In this document: positions 24,895-41,869 of the stretch, in pieces
Layout of the letters: each line of letters opens with the position of its first letter
Numbering within the stretch: the first letter of the stretch is position 1
Assembly (NCBI RefSeq): GCF_028476545.1
Contig: NW_026732278.1
Coordinates: forward strand, 372,001-436,000
From: Physella acuta
Lineage: Eukaryota; Mollusca; Gastropoda; Physidae
Length of the DNA: 64,000 nt
Direction: 5' to 3'
Made by a program: the position numbers and the translations under genes
The notes under the pieces: generated by a model
The model's database searches: none
Told to the model about the DNA's origin: nothing
The model's input: the letters and a program-made list of their open reading frames with translations, nothing else

Positions 24895-25480
24895 CAGTCA
24901 ATAAGTGTAAGATGTCATTGGTTCTATGCTGACATTAGCAGTGTGATGTCATTGGTTCTATGCTGACATTAGCAGTGTGATGTCATTGGCTCTATGTTGA
25001 CATTAAGAGTGTGATGTCATTGGTTCTATGCTGACATTAAGTGTAAGATGTCATTGGTTCTATGCTGACATTAACAGTGTGATGTCATTGGTTCTATGTT
25101 GACATTAAGAGTGTGATGTCATTGGTTCTATGCTGACGTTAGCAGTGTGATGTCATTGGTTCTATGCTGACATTAAGAGTGTGATGTCATTGGTTCTATG
25201 CTGACATTAACAGTGTGATGTCATTGGTTCTATGCTGACATTAAGTGTGTGATGTCATTGGTTCTATGCTGACATTAAGATTATGATATCATTGGTTCTA
25301 TGCTGACATTAACAGTGTGATGTCATTGGTTCAATGTTGACATTAAGAGTATGATGTCATTGGTTCAATGTTGACATTAAGTATGCTATGCCAATAGTTG
25401 ATTGCTGACATTAAGTGTGTGATGTCATTGGTTGTATTTGTATGCTGAATATAAGAGATGTCATTGGTTCTAAGCTGACA
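24895..25480. repeat. 32-bp minisatellite (tgatgtcattggttctatgc plus tgacattaagtg)
   Basis: About 18 units of 32 bp with scattered substitutions, decaying at the right. Each unit contains tgatgtca, which resembles a CRE/AP-1 half-site; no functional claim is made. At 25512-25578 a 29-bp phrase starting gaggttctatgtaatttatt occurs twice, 37 bp apart. Confidence 0.93.
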
Positions 25481-26112
25481 ATAAATCAGTAATGTCAGTG
25501 ATTAAAATTAACGAGGTTCTATGTAATTTATTTTTTCAATGAAACAGAGGTTCTATGTAATTTATTTTTTCAATGCTACTTGTAGTCCGTCCTACAACAA
25601 ATACAAGGGCCCCATTGCTGAATTACATTCTACTTAAAAAGGATTTTTTTTAAACATACAGTTTTTACAATATAGAACAAACAAACAAAAATCTTGAAGA
25701 ATGTAATAGTATTGAACTTTGTTTAGTATACTTTAATTTAAAAAAAAAACAACATTCAGTTTATTGGCTAAAGCAATTTCATTACTTTAACAGTATCATG
25801 ACAATATGGACGGATAGCAGGACCAAATGTGGATAAAACATTCTAAGTTAGATTTTTGAAGAAATTTGTATATACAATTTATGCATGAGTATGATTATGA
25901 CAACATAAGACTTGACTGGGTGTGGCATAAATAAAACAGTCACATGATCAATCATTCCTAAAGGTGATAATATCACAGTTAGAGTTGACACATTGTTTCT
26001 TTCTTTTGAAAGTAAAAAAAAAATTAGTCAATTAAATATAATTTATATCAATAAATGTTTAGGGTTGGCTTTATATGTTGATTTCATAACTAGAAATGTT
26101 GTTATTACATTT

Positions 26113-26118
26113 TTTATT
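26113..26118 (-). other. Candidate polyadenylation signal of ROPN1L
   Basis: tttatt on the plus strand is AATAAA on the minus strand, 211 bp downstream of the ROPN1L stop. It is the first such hexamer I find after the stop. No transcript end was available. Confidence 0.45.
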
Positions 26119-26328
26119 ACTTAACTAAAATAACTAAAAACCAACCATTTCATAAGAACTAACTTGAAATACTTGTTCAAATAAACCCTAGGTTATAAAA
26201 ATGTATAAAAATCACTATCCATTTTTCAAAACAATGTGATAGAACCAGCTCTCTACCCCTTCAGGATGACATTTTCCAGTTTGGATGGTTTGAAATGAAA
26301 ATGTTTTCACTGGTAAAGATGTGGCAGA

Positions 26329-29610
<3,282 letters not shown>

Positions 29611-29615
29611 TACAT

Positions 29616-30182
29616 ATCCTAAAAGCCAATGTGCGCACTTTTCTCTCTGTCTGCAAAATATTTTCCGGGGCTATGAGATCAGTTATCTTCAGCGATATAT
29701 GAAGAACTTAATGATATGGCTTTTGTTGAAAATAATATGTTGGATGTATTAAATGTATAAACTAAATCTTATTTAAAGAAGGAAAATACAAATAAACGCA
29801 TTTTTGAATGTAGAAACACATTTTTAATTATGCAACTTTAATTATGCAACCGGAAAAGTATTTATGGTTGTGTCAAGAATGCTCTAGAGAAGATATAAAT
29901 ACACAAAAATGAAGTCACATGTTTAAACTACGAAAAGTACACAACACTGATGGCGTCATTGGTTTTATGATGAAAATATAATTAAAAATAGAACGTAAAA
30001 AATGATACACAATACTAATGACTACTTCAATAAGATACACTTCCCACCTCTTGCAATTTAAGAATATGAAGAAATGAACTATTTCATTCAAATTTGATTT
30101 AAATATGTAGATCTATTTATCAAGACGTATGCTATGAAATGTATACAATTTTCTCAGCTAAAACTAATATAAATTAATTACT
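29616..30182 (+). repeat. Interspersed repeat, copy 1 (possibly non-autonomous Helitron-like)
   Basis: Collinear with 60321-60783. Shared phrases in order include gcacttttctctct, caaaatattttcc, gagaacttaatgatatgg (gaagaacttaatgatatgg here), ttttgttgaaaataatat, atgtagaaaca, gtttaaactacgaaaagtac, aatatgaagaaatgaac and cttatcaagatgtatgctatgaaat-type sequence. Copy 2 starts tcctaatatataaaatcc, which resembles the 5' end of Helentron-type elements; that assignment is inference. No open frame. Confidence 0.75.
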
Positions 30183-33173
30183 ATTCTTTGACTAATATAT
30201 TATTTCTTAAAACCATATTTCACTAGACTTAATTTAACCTAACGATTTGTATTAGCTATTTTTTGTCTTTAGTTTACTTGCAATTATGTATATCCATCCT
30301 GCATACTCTAGAACTAATGTGTAGTTCTATCCCAACATTGTACATGACTTACAAAAGCCTGATTTTTGCCATGGTTTGCTATATTTGTCTAATCACACTT
30401 CAGAGACACTTGAATAGAATGGAAGAGGGCATATTTCTCTGCAATCTAGCATTTAAATAATACTTGGGATTTAGCTAGATTAGTAGTGTTTTCATTTATT
30501 CTCTCATGTTGGTCTTATGGACCAAACCTAAAACATAATGTCCTTAGACATTGATAAGGTGAGAGGTTATTTCTACTGTGTGGCTAGGAGACATACTACT
30601 AAAGTCAGTCACTGTTAGGCATTTTGATGAAAATCTCAATATTATTTATCTATGAAAAATGTATCAATAATAACTATCACAATTGTAAACAGACTCAGTT
30701 TAGCATATATTAGCTTTTTGTCCTGAGTCATCATTGCAAGTGACCTCCATAAAACTTGGGTTACTCTTGTTTGCTTTTAATTTTAATAAAAATGTGCTTT
30801 ATCACACAAATAAGTAATAAAAATTTTAAAATTTATTTAAATTAGAGTTGCAAAGTGTGATAACCATGCTTTCTTGAGGGGTGTGGCTCATTGCAATTTG
30901 AACTTTATATTTTGTGTTTTACAACAATATTTGTACACAATTACTGCTATGTTTTTTAAATCGACAGAGGATAAGTATACCAAGTTACAAAAACTGCAAT
31001 CTAACTAACAATTCATGCTTACAGTTTTAAGAAAATAAAAATGATCATCAATGAGGACAGCGTAATGCATTCTCCTATTTTTAGGTGTGATGCGACAAGA
31101 CATAAAAATCGTAAAAAATGATTGAATTTCGGGGTGGCACTAATTTTCCTGTGCTTCATTTTCAGCAATTAGATTATAATGAAGTGACATTATTGACTAA
31201 TTGAGGGGTAATATTTTTGGATGGTTCACCACACATAAGGCTCTTAGAAATATATGCAAGACAAAACAAGATACGAGGTCAAAAGAATATTCAACAAATC
31301 TTAATCTAAAGACTTAAGTAAAAATCGACAGTTCAGATTACAAAAACAACTTCAAAATCACTAGTTTTATCCCTCTGACTCTACTACTTAATGAAAAAAT
31401 CTGCTTTAATTAGAAATCTGAATCATAAAATTAATGATGCAGTTAAAAAAATGCCATAATGAAATGAGAAATTTTGATAAGGAAAACGATGCATCTGAAT
31501 TCTGAATGAGCAAATGATATCAAATATCGGTATTCTATCGTTTTAAGTACGTAAAATTGCCCGTAACTAGTAATGTGAAAAACAGGTGACTCCTTAAATT
31601 TTAATAATTATTTCACATTTTGAGGAGGATTTATGTTTTGAAAAATACAAAAATGTTTTCTTGTTTTCATTTATGTACCTGTTTTTAAACAATTGAATTA
31701 AAACTTTTCAGTAATAAATGAAGACTAGCGATGTTTCCAACAGATGCAACCATGCTCATTTACTATAGCAGCCATCTTGTTTAAGTTTTTTTTGTAAACT
31801 TATAGCGCAAGATTCAGGGGAAGCCACTCTATTTTACAAATATCTGCTGTTTATATAGCAAATCTTGCTCGCAAACACTGCTGTTTAAAGTTAATTTCTG
31901 GCCCATAGTGATATATTTAGCCATTGATTTAGGTTTATTATTCATTTATTTGACACAAATATATCACTATATACTTCTATTAAAGTCTTGACAATGAAGT
32001 AACTTTTTTGAACATTACTAGCCGCGGGCGATTTTACGTACCTACAATGATAGATTACCCAAATAAATATCAAATCAATCATAGTGGATGAAGTGAATGA
32101 TTCATCTCCGCTATCATGATTCATCACTGCCATCATGATTCATACATAGTTAGTACACATTGACACAATCACTAAAGTCCAACACTATACATAATACCAT
32201 CATCAGGCTTCCAGCCAAATTAATTAAAAATAATAGGCCTATCCAATATTAAATACTAAACTAAATATTATATATAAATCTGGCCCTAGGCCTAAATAAA
32301 AAAATATTTAAAAATAGGCCTAATATTATTAGGCTAATAAACTAATAATTAATTAATTAGGCCTAAATCACTCGGCCGCTGTTTCTTTTTTACGAATAGT
32401 TGTAATTGATTTAAATACGTTTAGATCTAGATTCTAAAGATAAGTATTGAATAAAGATTGAACGTACAAATATTGTGACGTTAACTTTAAATTTTAAAAA
32501 AGTTTGTTGAAGTCTGCCTGTTTGTTGTTGGCAACCAGTAGTCTCAAAAGCGACTGTCAGTTATAACTTCCGGTTATGTTGCGATAACGATCACTTCACT
32601 TTATCTATAGTGAAGTGCTATGTTTTAATTGAAATGTGTAGACATTATAGATTTTCTACATAAAAATATACGTGATACATTTAACAATTACATGTATGAC
32701 ATCTAAAACAGGAAATACTTACAAAATTAAAAATTTTAAAAAATTGTTTCAATATTTATAGCAGCTCTTTCCTAGCACAATTATACCTCCCCAAAATTAA
32801 TGCCAGCTTGTAAAACAAAAATTTTATGACATTTATTTTTACTTGTGTTAGGCACAATGTATGGAAATATTGTTAGAGAGAAAGGAAAATATATGCACAT
32901 CATTAAGATTTTAAAATAAAATATTTTGTTCAATTATAGTGAGAAACAACAATATACAATATACAATTATGTTCCTTTTAAAGAAATTATGTGAAACTAT
33001 TTAGTAGGAAATAGATCTAGATCCAGATCTAGATGATCAATATCTAAAATCTGGTTATTCTAAACTTGACGGAGTATATCGTCTGCTAGCCTATTTAATA
33101 TTTCTCTCCCAAGAAATATTTTACCGTCGTTTTGTAGAAATAATACAATACACACTAGCCTAATCATCTTCTA
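30183..33173. other. ROPN1L-HORMAD intergenic region
   Basis: Strongly AT-rich, with several aggcctaatat-like motifs at 32,220-32,370. No coding exon is supported; small open frames at 30263-30460 and 31942-32136 lack domains or splice logic. It must contain the promoter(s) of the divergent ROPN1L and HORMAD genes, but I see no TATA box or CpG island I would stand behind. Confidence 0.5.
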
Positions 33174-36100
33174 ATGGCAACAGCTCAGCTTCAAAGAACA
33201 CAGGGTAAAAACGTAAGTGTCTTTTCTCAGTAACATATTCACACTATTGTATTTATTTATAATTAATTAATAACTTGATATGATTAAAAATTTTAAAATA
33301 CAGTCACCCAAGCACAAGCAAGAACATTTTAAATTTTTAATAGCCTATATACTATATAATATAGATCTATTTAGTCATTTCTAAATTTCTAGATCTCTAG
33401 ACTAGACTAGATTAGAATTAGATCTAGATCTATATGCAAAGTATTTAATTTACTAAGTATTAGGCCTAACTATTCTAGTTGTTATAGTAAGTATTAATTA
33501 AGTATAGTAGGCCTATAGAGAGAGTTTAATCTCCTACAGCCTACTAGTCTACATGGTATCTCATTTGTCTGATTTATAAGGGAACTTTACTTAGAAATCT
33601 ACTTATTCCTTTGAAGCACCTGAGGAGCAATGGGCTGCAGCTAGATCTACACCTCTTTACCAAACTTTATTTTGGGCAACTCTTTAGTTTTAGACTTTAG
33701 TTGTTCAGCAGCTCTTGCTTTTCCTTCCACTATCCTTCTCCAGGATTGCTTAGGCACTCCAGCTTTTATTTTTGGGGTTCTACCTCAACACTTGCCACAT
33801 AATGTTGACCTCTGAGTTCTCAGGACGTGCCTGACTCATCCTTTTTTGTTAGAGTTAAGTTTATTGTTTATGGATTGGTAATTTTATTTGATTCTGGTTA
33901 TTGATGCTGCACAGAGTTTTCGCCCCGCCCCCCCCCCCCCCCCCGGAGAAAAAGTCTAGCAGAAACACTGATGCTGCATATGAAGAGTAAAGGAAAAGAT
34001 GTTTATTGCATACGTGTGCACAAGTCACAACCTGTTCTTTTTGAAGAATGTAGAGGGGGTGGAAGCAGGCGTTGTAACTGAAATAGCAATATAAACAGAA
34101 AGTCATATTTCAACGCCAAGGGTAAACTAAGGTACAAGAAGTTGCTTCACACAATTTTAATAATATTAATATCATTATTTCAGTGGGAGTCTATCTTTCC
34201 TAATGAACAAGTCACAGAGCAGAAATCTGCTCTTTTTGTGAAAAAGCTTTTGGCGGTTGCAATTTCCAACATCACCTACTTGAGAGCAATATTCCCAGAA
34301 CATGCATTTGGTGACAAATGTCTAGAAGGTAAATTACATTACAACAGCTCATTAGACAATTGTAATATATTTCTGTCAATTTTATTTGTGTATACATTAA
34401 AGGAAAAATCTGTTTTGTTTCATCTTAGATTTAAATTTAAAAATACTAAGAGATGAAAGTTCATGCCCTGGGGCATGCCAAGTCATAAAGTGGGTTAAAG
34501 GCTGTTTTGATGCACTGGACAAAAAATATGTAAGATTTGGATTTTATTTAAGTAATTTTCAATAAACCAATTAGTAAATCCATTTACATTTTTCAACTAA
34601 ACGCAAGTGCAGGTAAATGAAATACTGATTTAAATATATATATATTCTATTATTTGCTTTTCCAGTTGAAGACTCTAATAATTGGGGTAAGTAGACCGCA
34701 ATAATGTAACTGCCATACATTAACAGTCTCTTGATTCCATCAGGTACTTCTTTTAATGTATGTACATAAGTAAACACTGTGACATTGAATAGTTTTATTA
34801 CGTTAATTGTCATTTTATCTTTGCTTTAATTCTTTCCCTGAGAATAGTCTACGTAAAAACGTGATGGGTTTTCTGTAACAATCAAGATTATATTTTTATT
34901 TTTACAGATCTATGTTGATCCTAATAATCCTGAGGTAAATATAGTTTTTCGTTACAACTGTAAGCATATCGGTGTAATTATTTTATAATAAATTATGAAT
35001 ATTGTGTATTCAGTATGTGTGTTTTTGTGTTTGTAATTGCATAATTATACATATATTGTTTTTCTTAATTCAGACTGTTATTGAGTCATACACTTTTAAG
35101 TTTGCATATAACAATGATGGAGAAGTAGACATATACAGGTATTCTATCTTATTTTTTTGCCTGCTAAAGTTCATCTCTTAATTGTAATTATTTAATTGCA
35201 CATCTATGTTTTCTTTATACATTTTGATTCTTAATAATCATATTTATTCTATGAGAATGAGATAATATTATTTCTCTGTAATATAGTTATTTTTTAAATC
35301 CACAAATTAAATAAATGTATTTAAAATTAAAGATAAAACAGTTATATTTTTAAAAATAGTGTTTTTTAATTATTTGTAACAGAACAGGGAACATTACAAA
35401 AGAGAATACCATTTGACTTACAGTGCAGTCTAGTTTTTTGTGTTAAAAACATAGTTACTTTTACATTATAAACAAATTTCAGAAATGATAAAAAAATTTC
35501 AAGTGCTTACTCAGCAGAAGAAACAAAGAAAGCAACTATTCGACTTTTGAGGACACTTATTATTCTTACTAATACTCTTACTTCACTTCCTGATAATGTC
35601 ATGATGACAATGAAGTTGTTCTACTATGATGGTAAGTTGAAAGGTGTCAAGTTTTTGGAATTAATGACAAGGTTGATTATTTGTTCTGCTTTTTTTCCTC
35701 TAGGGGCAATATTATATTTTAAAATTTGTTTGACATTTTTGGTTGATATAAAGATATTAGCAGTGGGGGAATAATATGTGTTTGTCCTTATTGTTCATTC
35801 ATTTTGGCACCAATAGAATACTGATAGGCGATGAATAATTTATTGCATGGAATCTTCTCCTAAAGAGCTTATTTATATATAAAATCACTTGAAAAGATTA
35901 AAAAACCTATGTAAAGAAGCTTGTGGACCTAAAAAGGAGGTAATTATAGTGTGGAACAGTATAAAAGCTATAAAATGACTAGCTTAGAAGTGTGTCATTA
36001 TGAGAGGATACTTAGTACAGACACCCAGGGAAACACAAATAATTAACATTTTAAAATTTTAGCATCCAGGGTACTAATGCATAGTTTCATTTTAACTGGG

Positions 36101-39100
36101 AAATAATTCTAGCCTGCATACATGCAGACAATTCACACATTTTGAAACAAAAGCTTCTTTACTCCACACCCAGTTATCCACAATCTAGTTTAAATACATT
36201 TTTTGAAAATATGTATTTTCCACATCATTAAATATTCATATATATTTTTAGTAACACCATTGGATTATGAACCTCCTGGATTTAAAGCTTCAAATGATCA
36301 TGCACTTCATTTTATAGAGGAAACAACCAACATTGCTATTGGTGAGGTTGCCACTGTAAGTATGCACAAAAAAAATAGAAATGTATATGAAAATTACAAT
36401 AAATAATAAATATTCCAATGTAATTAAACAAAATGAGAAGAATATTTCTACCTATGATTAGTGATTGCAAATTTTATTACCAAAAAACATTCTTTTGAGT
36501 TAAACTAATCAGGAATAATTATAGAGGAATGCATTATTAATCAGTCTCTAGAGAATCTTGCAAACAGTTTTTCACCCACTCATTTCAAATTTTATGTAAG
36601 GGTTGATAAAAAGCCTGCCTTTAACTTTAGTCTATTTTAAAATTAGATTAGCAATTGAAAATTGTAAAATTCCACCCACTAGAGTAAAAGGGGGAAAAAA
36701 TAAAAAGCTAAAGATTGACTAGATAACATTAAACAAGTTAATAAAAAAGTCTAGTGACATTTATGCGCAATTTCCTTATGTTATCTAAAAATAGCTCTGA
36801 CGTATATTGCTGGGGTGCGTTCAAGCTAGAAGAACGATCGGTTTGTAGGTGTTTATGTAATTTTAAAATTTGTGACCGAACGAGAGGATATTTTTGAAAA
36901 CTTTCTTCGGCAATATTGTTTTAAATTATGGCAGGAATCGATTGGTACATGTTTCAAGTCGCTAAGTGGTCTGGTTGCCGAGATATGGGCCAAAAACTGA
37001 ATTTTTTCGAGGTTTTTTGGCTTTTCCGGGAAATACATGAAAGAAACCCGGAATTTTTATGGCCTATGCTCATTCTCGTAACTTGCTTAACATAATTGCT
37101 TTTGGAACTAGTCATCGATATTGCTTCGTTGAGGAGGAGATACGACTTAAAGCCCGGACACACATTCATCCATACATTCATTCATCCATCCATCCATTCC
37201 CAGAAATGACGAGTTAATAAACGCAATTCTCCAGAATGGAAATTGCGCTAAAAATGCAGAGCCATAACTAAACGAGGGGAGATAATTGGTGATTGTAGAA
37301 ATGGTGCTATATTTAAAATTTCATTATTATTTTTTTGTAACAGCATAGAAATGGCAATACACTGGAATCATAATGAATACTTTTTTTTTTTACATTTCAA
37401 AAGGACATTTAAAAAAAAAAATTTTGTTAATTGTGATAAAACAAAAAAGTTGATCAATATACTCATTATTGATTGAGCTCAGTTAATTTTCTATAAAGAC
37501 ATAGCTGTTTAAAAAAAAAAATTGCAATCTTGAGGGGAGTGGTAGGCTGAAAGGTAAAGTCATTATGTGCAGGGGGGAGGTTACATTGTTTTGACAAAGC
37601 ATGATATTGTTTATGGATGACCCCTATATTATTTTTTTTAAGTACACAAATTTTAAATAAAAATCACCTTTGACTAGTGCATGGTTTGTAACATAATTGT
37701 CTAATTTTCATTTTTATAGCCTTTTCATACGTAAGTTTGCATCTCATTAGAAAAACTTTTTAAAATTTCCATTTTTAAAAATTGAGATTGATTTAGTTTT
37801 TCCTTGTTATTTGTTTGACATTTTTTACAGATTGTGTTAATTTTATTTAGTATTTTAATTTGCAAAGTTGTGTACTATAAATAAGGGCCTAGTTAAATTT
37901 TTTCATCTCTATGGCCCATTAAAGCTGGATAGATATGCTTCTTAAGGTGCAAATTAAATTTTTTAAAAATTAAATTTTAACTTCTGATAATAACATAATT
38001 ATATCAAAATTAAAATCTTTAAAACAATTATATACACTTCTTTATTAATAGAGTAAAAATGCGTGTCAAAACTGGCAGTAAACAGTTTGAAGTGCATGAA
38101 AATCCCATTGAAGAAATGGATCAAGAAATGGCTGAAGTTTCCATTTGCAACAGTGGTCTGGATAATGAGGTATTAAAAAGAATGTTTATAAAGATACATT
38201 TAAAATTGTATTACCTGTTAAATTTTGTTTTTGATTACATTTTCTTGTATGGATGAAAGTCAAATTATATTATAATTAATTACTTAATTCTTTATTATCT
38301 AAACTATTTTTTTTTAAAGCTATTATTTTTATTTATCATTTTTTAAGGCAAACAATCAAAATGAAGCAGTAGAAAAAGAGAAAATTGTATCAAATAAAAA
38401 AGAACCTATTTCAGAACCCAATCCAGCTAATCATTCAAGCCCATTGAAACCAGGTAATTAGTTGATAAAGTTTGATACAGCCATTGTAGGCATTGTGATA
38501 TTACTTACATCATATACATTCTTTTTTTTTCTCATACAGATAAAAGTCCTGTTAGGCCTGAAACTATTGAGGAAGAATTCAGTGTTAGATGTCCTTGTGG
38601 CTGCAATGAGGTATAATATTTGATGAAAAACAATAAGCTATAGTAGTGTGAATGTATAATTATTGATCTTATTTTTGGTTTATGTTAAGTATCAATGAAT
38701 ATTTTTTGCCTCTGAAACAACTTACAACTTACTGTTGCATCTGTGATTTCTTAAAATAGAAGTGTTAATATTAAAACATTTTTTATCTTAGGATGATGGC
38801 TTGATGGTTATGTGTGCAAACTGCAATTTTTGGCAACATGCTGTTTGCTTTCAAATCATTTCAGAAGAAAATGCTCCAACTGATCACATATGTGATCTTT
38901 GTGCGAAGGTTATAATATTATATTTTCCTGTACTTACATTTATTTCAATAAATATTTTGTTACATTATCAATATAAAAATTCCTATTTTAAATTACTTAT
39001 GTATACACACAAATTTTACTATATCATTATTTAATATTATCTGTTTTACAGTTTAATTTGACAGTTTCATTATGTTTTTTCATTTTACTCTTTTCATGTT

Positions 39101-41869
39101 TGAAGTGCAATCTGTATTGACCATTATTTTTATTCAAACAGCCTGGAAATTCTAAGCTTGAACCCACTGATCCTCATCTCTGTGGTTTGTCATCTTTTGC
39201 AGTACAGGTAAAAATTAACTTTTGTTTGTTTGTTAAGATTGTTAGTTGAACTATAATGATTCTTACAATTTTAGTATGTATTATTAAAGTATTGGGGGAA
39301 TTTTTATTGTTTTATCTCATACTAATTGACAAGTGGTGTCATTAATATCATTGTATCATTGTAAAGAATAGTATTCTTTTAAATGTTTATAACAGTTTAT
39401 GCTGACTCAATATGTATTAAATTTGCAATATTTTAAAAATTAAGGCAACCTGTTTGTGGAGACGAGCTCTCTTAACAAGTTTAGAGTTTAAAACATTAGT
39501 TGCTCCACAACTTGCACGCCGACTCAGCATAGAGAATACTGTTGCTCAAGGTCTGATTAATAGACTTGAAAAAGAAGGATTCCTTTCAAGCTCTAATCGA
39601 GGGAAAAGGTATAAAATGTTTATTTTCATAAATGTATTAATGATCCATTTTTATTGAAGTACATGTAGATAATTAATTTTTCATGATTTTAGTCTATAAC
39701 CTTTATCTATATCTTGTGAAGTTTTAATATCCTCTTTTCTTCATATCAATTTTTTCTGTCACAAACCGGTTATAACCTTATTGATAAATTTACAGAATAC
39801 ACAAAAAACTGATATCCCTAACTGTTTTCACTAAAAAGTTGAAAAGTCACTTTGGTCACTTTAAATCAGCTTAGTATATTTTAATAAGTATATGCGTCCA
39901 GTAATATCACACTTGTTAGTTCAGAAGTCAGGCTATATTTCTCAAACTCCATAAATTTACTTTTTGTAACTAAACTGCCTTAACTTCTAATAGATCTACA
40001 TTTAGAGACTTACTTTAATTTTCTGGATAAAATATATACATATATATGCTAGTTAATTAATGTATTTAGGGGTCATCCATTTATGACGTTCACAAAAATT
40101 TCTGATTTTAGAAAAAGATCTTATTCTCTGTCTTCTGTAAAAGTTTGAGTAATTTCCGTTTACCGGAAGTAGTAGTTTATACTATTTCCGATTTCTCAAA
40201 AAAGCAAATGAATTTAAAAAGTAATAATACTCCGCACTATTATACACACATATTTTCTGTCTATATCCCGAATTACAATTCCCCATAGTGTTATATAAGA
40301 ATATTCGAGAAAGCTTAGGGAGATCACTCCCGCTTTAATTACTTAGATGGTGTGCGACAGAAAGCGTTATAGACATTTGTACATAGTGAATAAATACTCT
40401 TATAAGAAATTTCAATCATATTTAGAATCATTGTTTTTTTCACAAATAATAAATAACTCTTCTAATGTTTGTATGCTGGCTATTTTTACAGATGAACTTT
40501 ATTATATCAAACTTTTATTGTTATTTATTTATTAGTAGTTTTTATTAATTTCGAAGGATTAAATGAAATTATTTTCAGATTAGGAAAAATTGTTTTAACA
40601 GAAAAAATCAAAACTGATGCTTTTGATCGATATCTTAAAATTTCTAAACCTCCTGGGAAAGCACTAGTCTCTAATGATACCGGTCTGAAAGTAAGTTTTT
40701 AACTACATACTAAAATACACTGGCTTTGTTGACGATAACACCATAGGATTTGGAGTTTTCATAGTGCTTTATTATCAGTCATTTATAACATATTAAAAAT
40801 TACATTTTTGAATTTTTATTGAAAATTTAATTATCAAGTCTGGACATTCTACAATACAAAATAGTTTGGTACATACATTAATACTTAGATATATGAAAAG
40901 TGAAATAAATTTATAAAATCCTGTTTATGTTGTCAAATCTCATTTCAGCAACTTTTGTCCAATTTTTAAATTGATTGTTCATTGTAAGTGTTAGCATTCT
41001 TTAAATAATGCTTTAAAAACTGCTTTTCTATGTTTGCACTTTCAGGTAGATGATACACACAGAACAAATATGGAAGAAGATAAGGCAAGAAGGCCTACTC
41101 ATTCTGTAATCAGTTACTCAGCTAATTTACAATAACTAAAGGCTATAAATAATAAATATCACATTAGATTTTGTACTCGATTTTAAAATTCTGTTTTAGC
41201 ACAAAATGAGTTATTTGAAAGAAAACTATATAATAATTTATTTAGGAATTTTTATCTTTTAAGTTAAAAAAAGCAGTAATTACATAGTTATCTTTCTTTT
41301 CCTTTATGCTTAATAGTTAAGATTTTTAAAATTAGTTTTTATTTTCAAAAACAGTGTATTTTTAAAATTTAATTGATACTGTTTCAATTTTAGACAGTGT
41401 CGATGCTTGTTGATAAAGCTAATAAAATTAATCTTAGTGGAAGCAAGCGAGTGACAAGAAGTTCCCCTGCTGAGGTAGATAACTCATGATTAATAAAATA
41501 TTTTTTTCTTTTTCTTGCTTCCAAGTTTTAAAATATTTTTATCATGCAATTATAATAGGAAGAAACACCTGCTTCATTGATGACCAAAGACACACGAGGA
41601 AAAAGAGGAAGAAAAAGAGCTTATTCAAAAACGGATAATGTAAGTTAGTTTTGTAATTAGTTGGAATTCCAACATTAACATAGGGTTAATTTATTTTTTA
41701 CTTATCAATAACTTAATTTCTATACAAAGAATTATGATGATCAGGTTGCAAAATGCATGTTAAAACTTTAAATTAACAGAGTGAATTTGAAGTTGCTAAT
41801 AGCCAGGAAACCCAAAGCTCAAGTACAAAGAAAAAAGCCAGTGTTGTAACAAAGGATATTGCTGTGTGA
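33174..41869 (+). CDS. HORMAD1: HORMA-domain meiotic axis protein with PHD finger and winged helix (HORMAD/Hop1)
   Basis: Meiotic chromosome-axis protein promoting break formation and homolog pairing. Twenty exons: 33174-33212, 34184-34328, 34429-34529, 34666-34686, 34908-34934, 35074-35138, 35483-35631, 36252-36355, 37720-37730, 38052-38169, 38348-38453, 38540-38610, 38792-38908, 39142-39207, 39445-39608, 40579-40690, 41046-41105, 41394-41474, 41559-41639, 41780-41869; 575 aa, all junctions in frame. The start MATAQLQRT matches vertebrate HORMAD1. HORMA domain about 15-230 ([40 protein letters not shown]). PHD finger 313-356 (C-P-C, M-C-A-N-C, H-A-V-C, C-D-L-C). Winged helix about 381-472. 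Basic tail with RGKRGRKR at 532-539. Vertebrate HORMAD1 lacks the PHD and winged helix. Exon 17 read through its donor would end at 41133-41135, a possible short isoform. AATAAA lies at 42090-42095. Confidence 0.93.
33570..33840 (-). mobile_element. Possible LINE fragment in HORMAD intron 1
   Basis: The minus strand reads [20 protein letters not shown], reminiscent of the W-R-R-x-V/I-E segment near the C-terminus of LINE reverse-transcriptase proteins. Immediately left, tttataagggaactttactta resembles the 3' tail of the SINE at 28432-28678. The match is short, so this is tentative. Confidence 0.25.
33904..33978. mobile_element. 59-bp minimal poly-C MITE in HORMAD intron 1
   Basis: The element runs 33912-33970, from CAGAGTTTTCG through a C homopolymer to GGAGAAAAAGTCTAGCAGAAACACTG. 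A perfect 8-bp target duplication ATGCTGCA lies at 33904-33911 and 33971-33978. It is the smallest and best-bounded copy of the TTTCTTCCAGAC family. Confidence 0.88.
36780..37205. repeat. Probable interspersed repeat with (TTCATCCA)n-like tail, HORMAD intron 8
   Basis: GC content and texture differ from the AT-rich intron around it (gccgagatatgggccaaaaa, cttttccgggaaatacatga). The right end is a decayed simple repeat, attcatccatacattcattcatccatccatcc, as at the 3' end of many LINEs. There is no second copy in the window, so the identity is unproven. Confidence 0.4.
37720..37730 (+). other. HORMAD1: 11-nt microexon of HORMAD
   Basis: CCTTTTCATAC lies between an acceptor (tttttatag) and a strong donor (gtaagt). 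It supplies P-F-H-T between exon 8 (ending ...GEVAT) and exon 10 (T-V-K-M-R-V). Without it the frame breaks. With it the protein reads ATPFHTVKMRV, aligning with STPFHIFKVKV of vertebrate HORMAD1. Confidence 0.9.
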
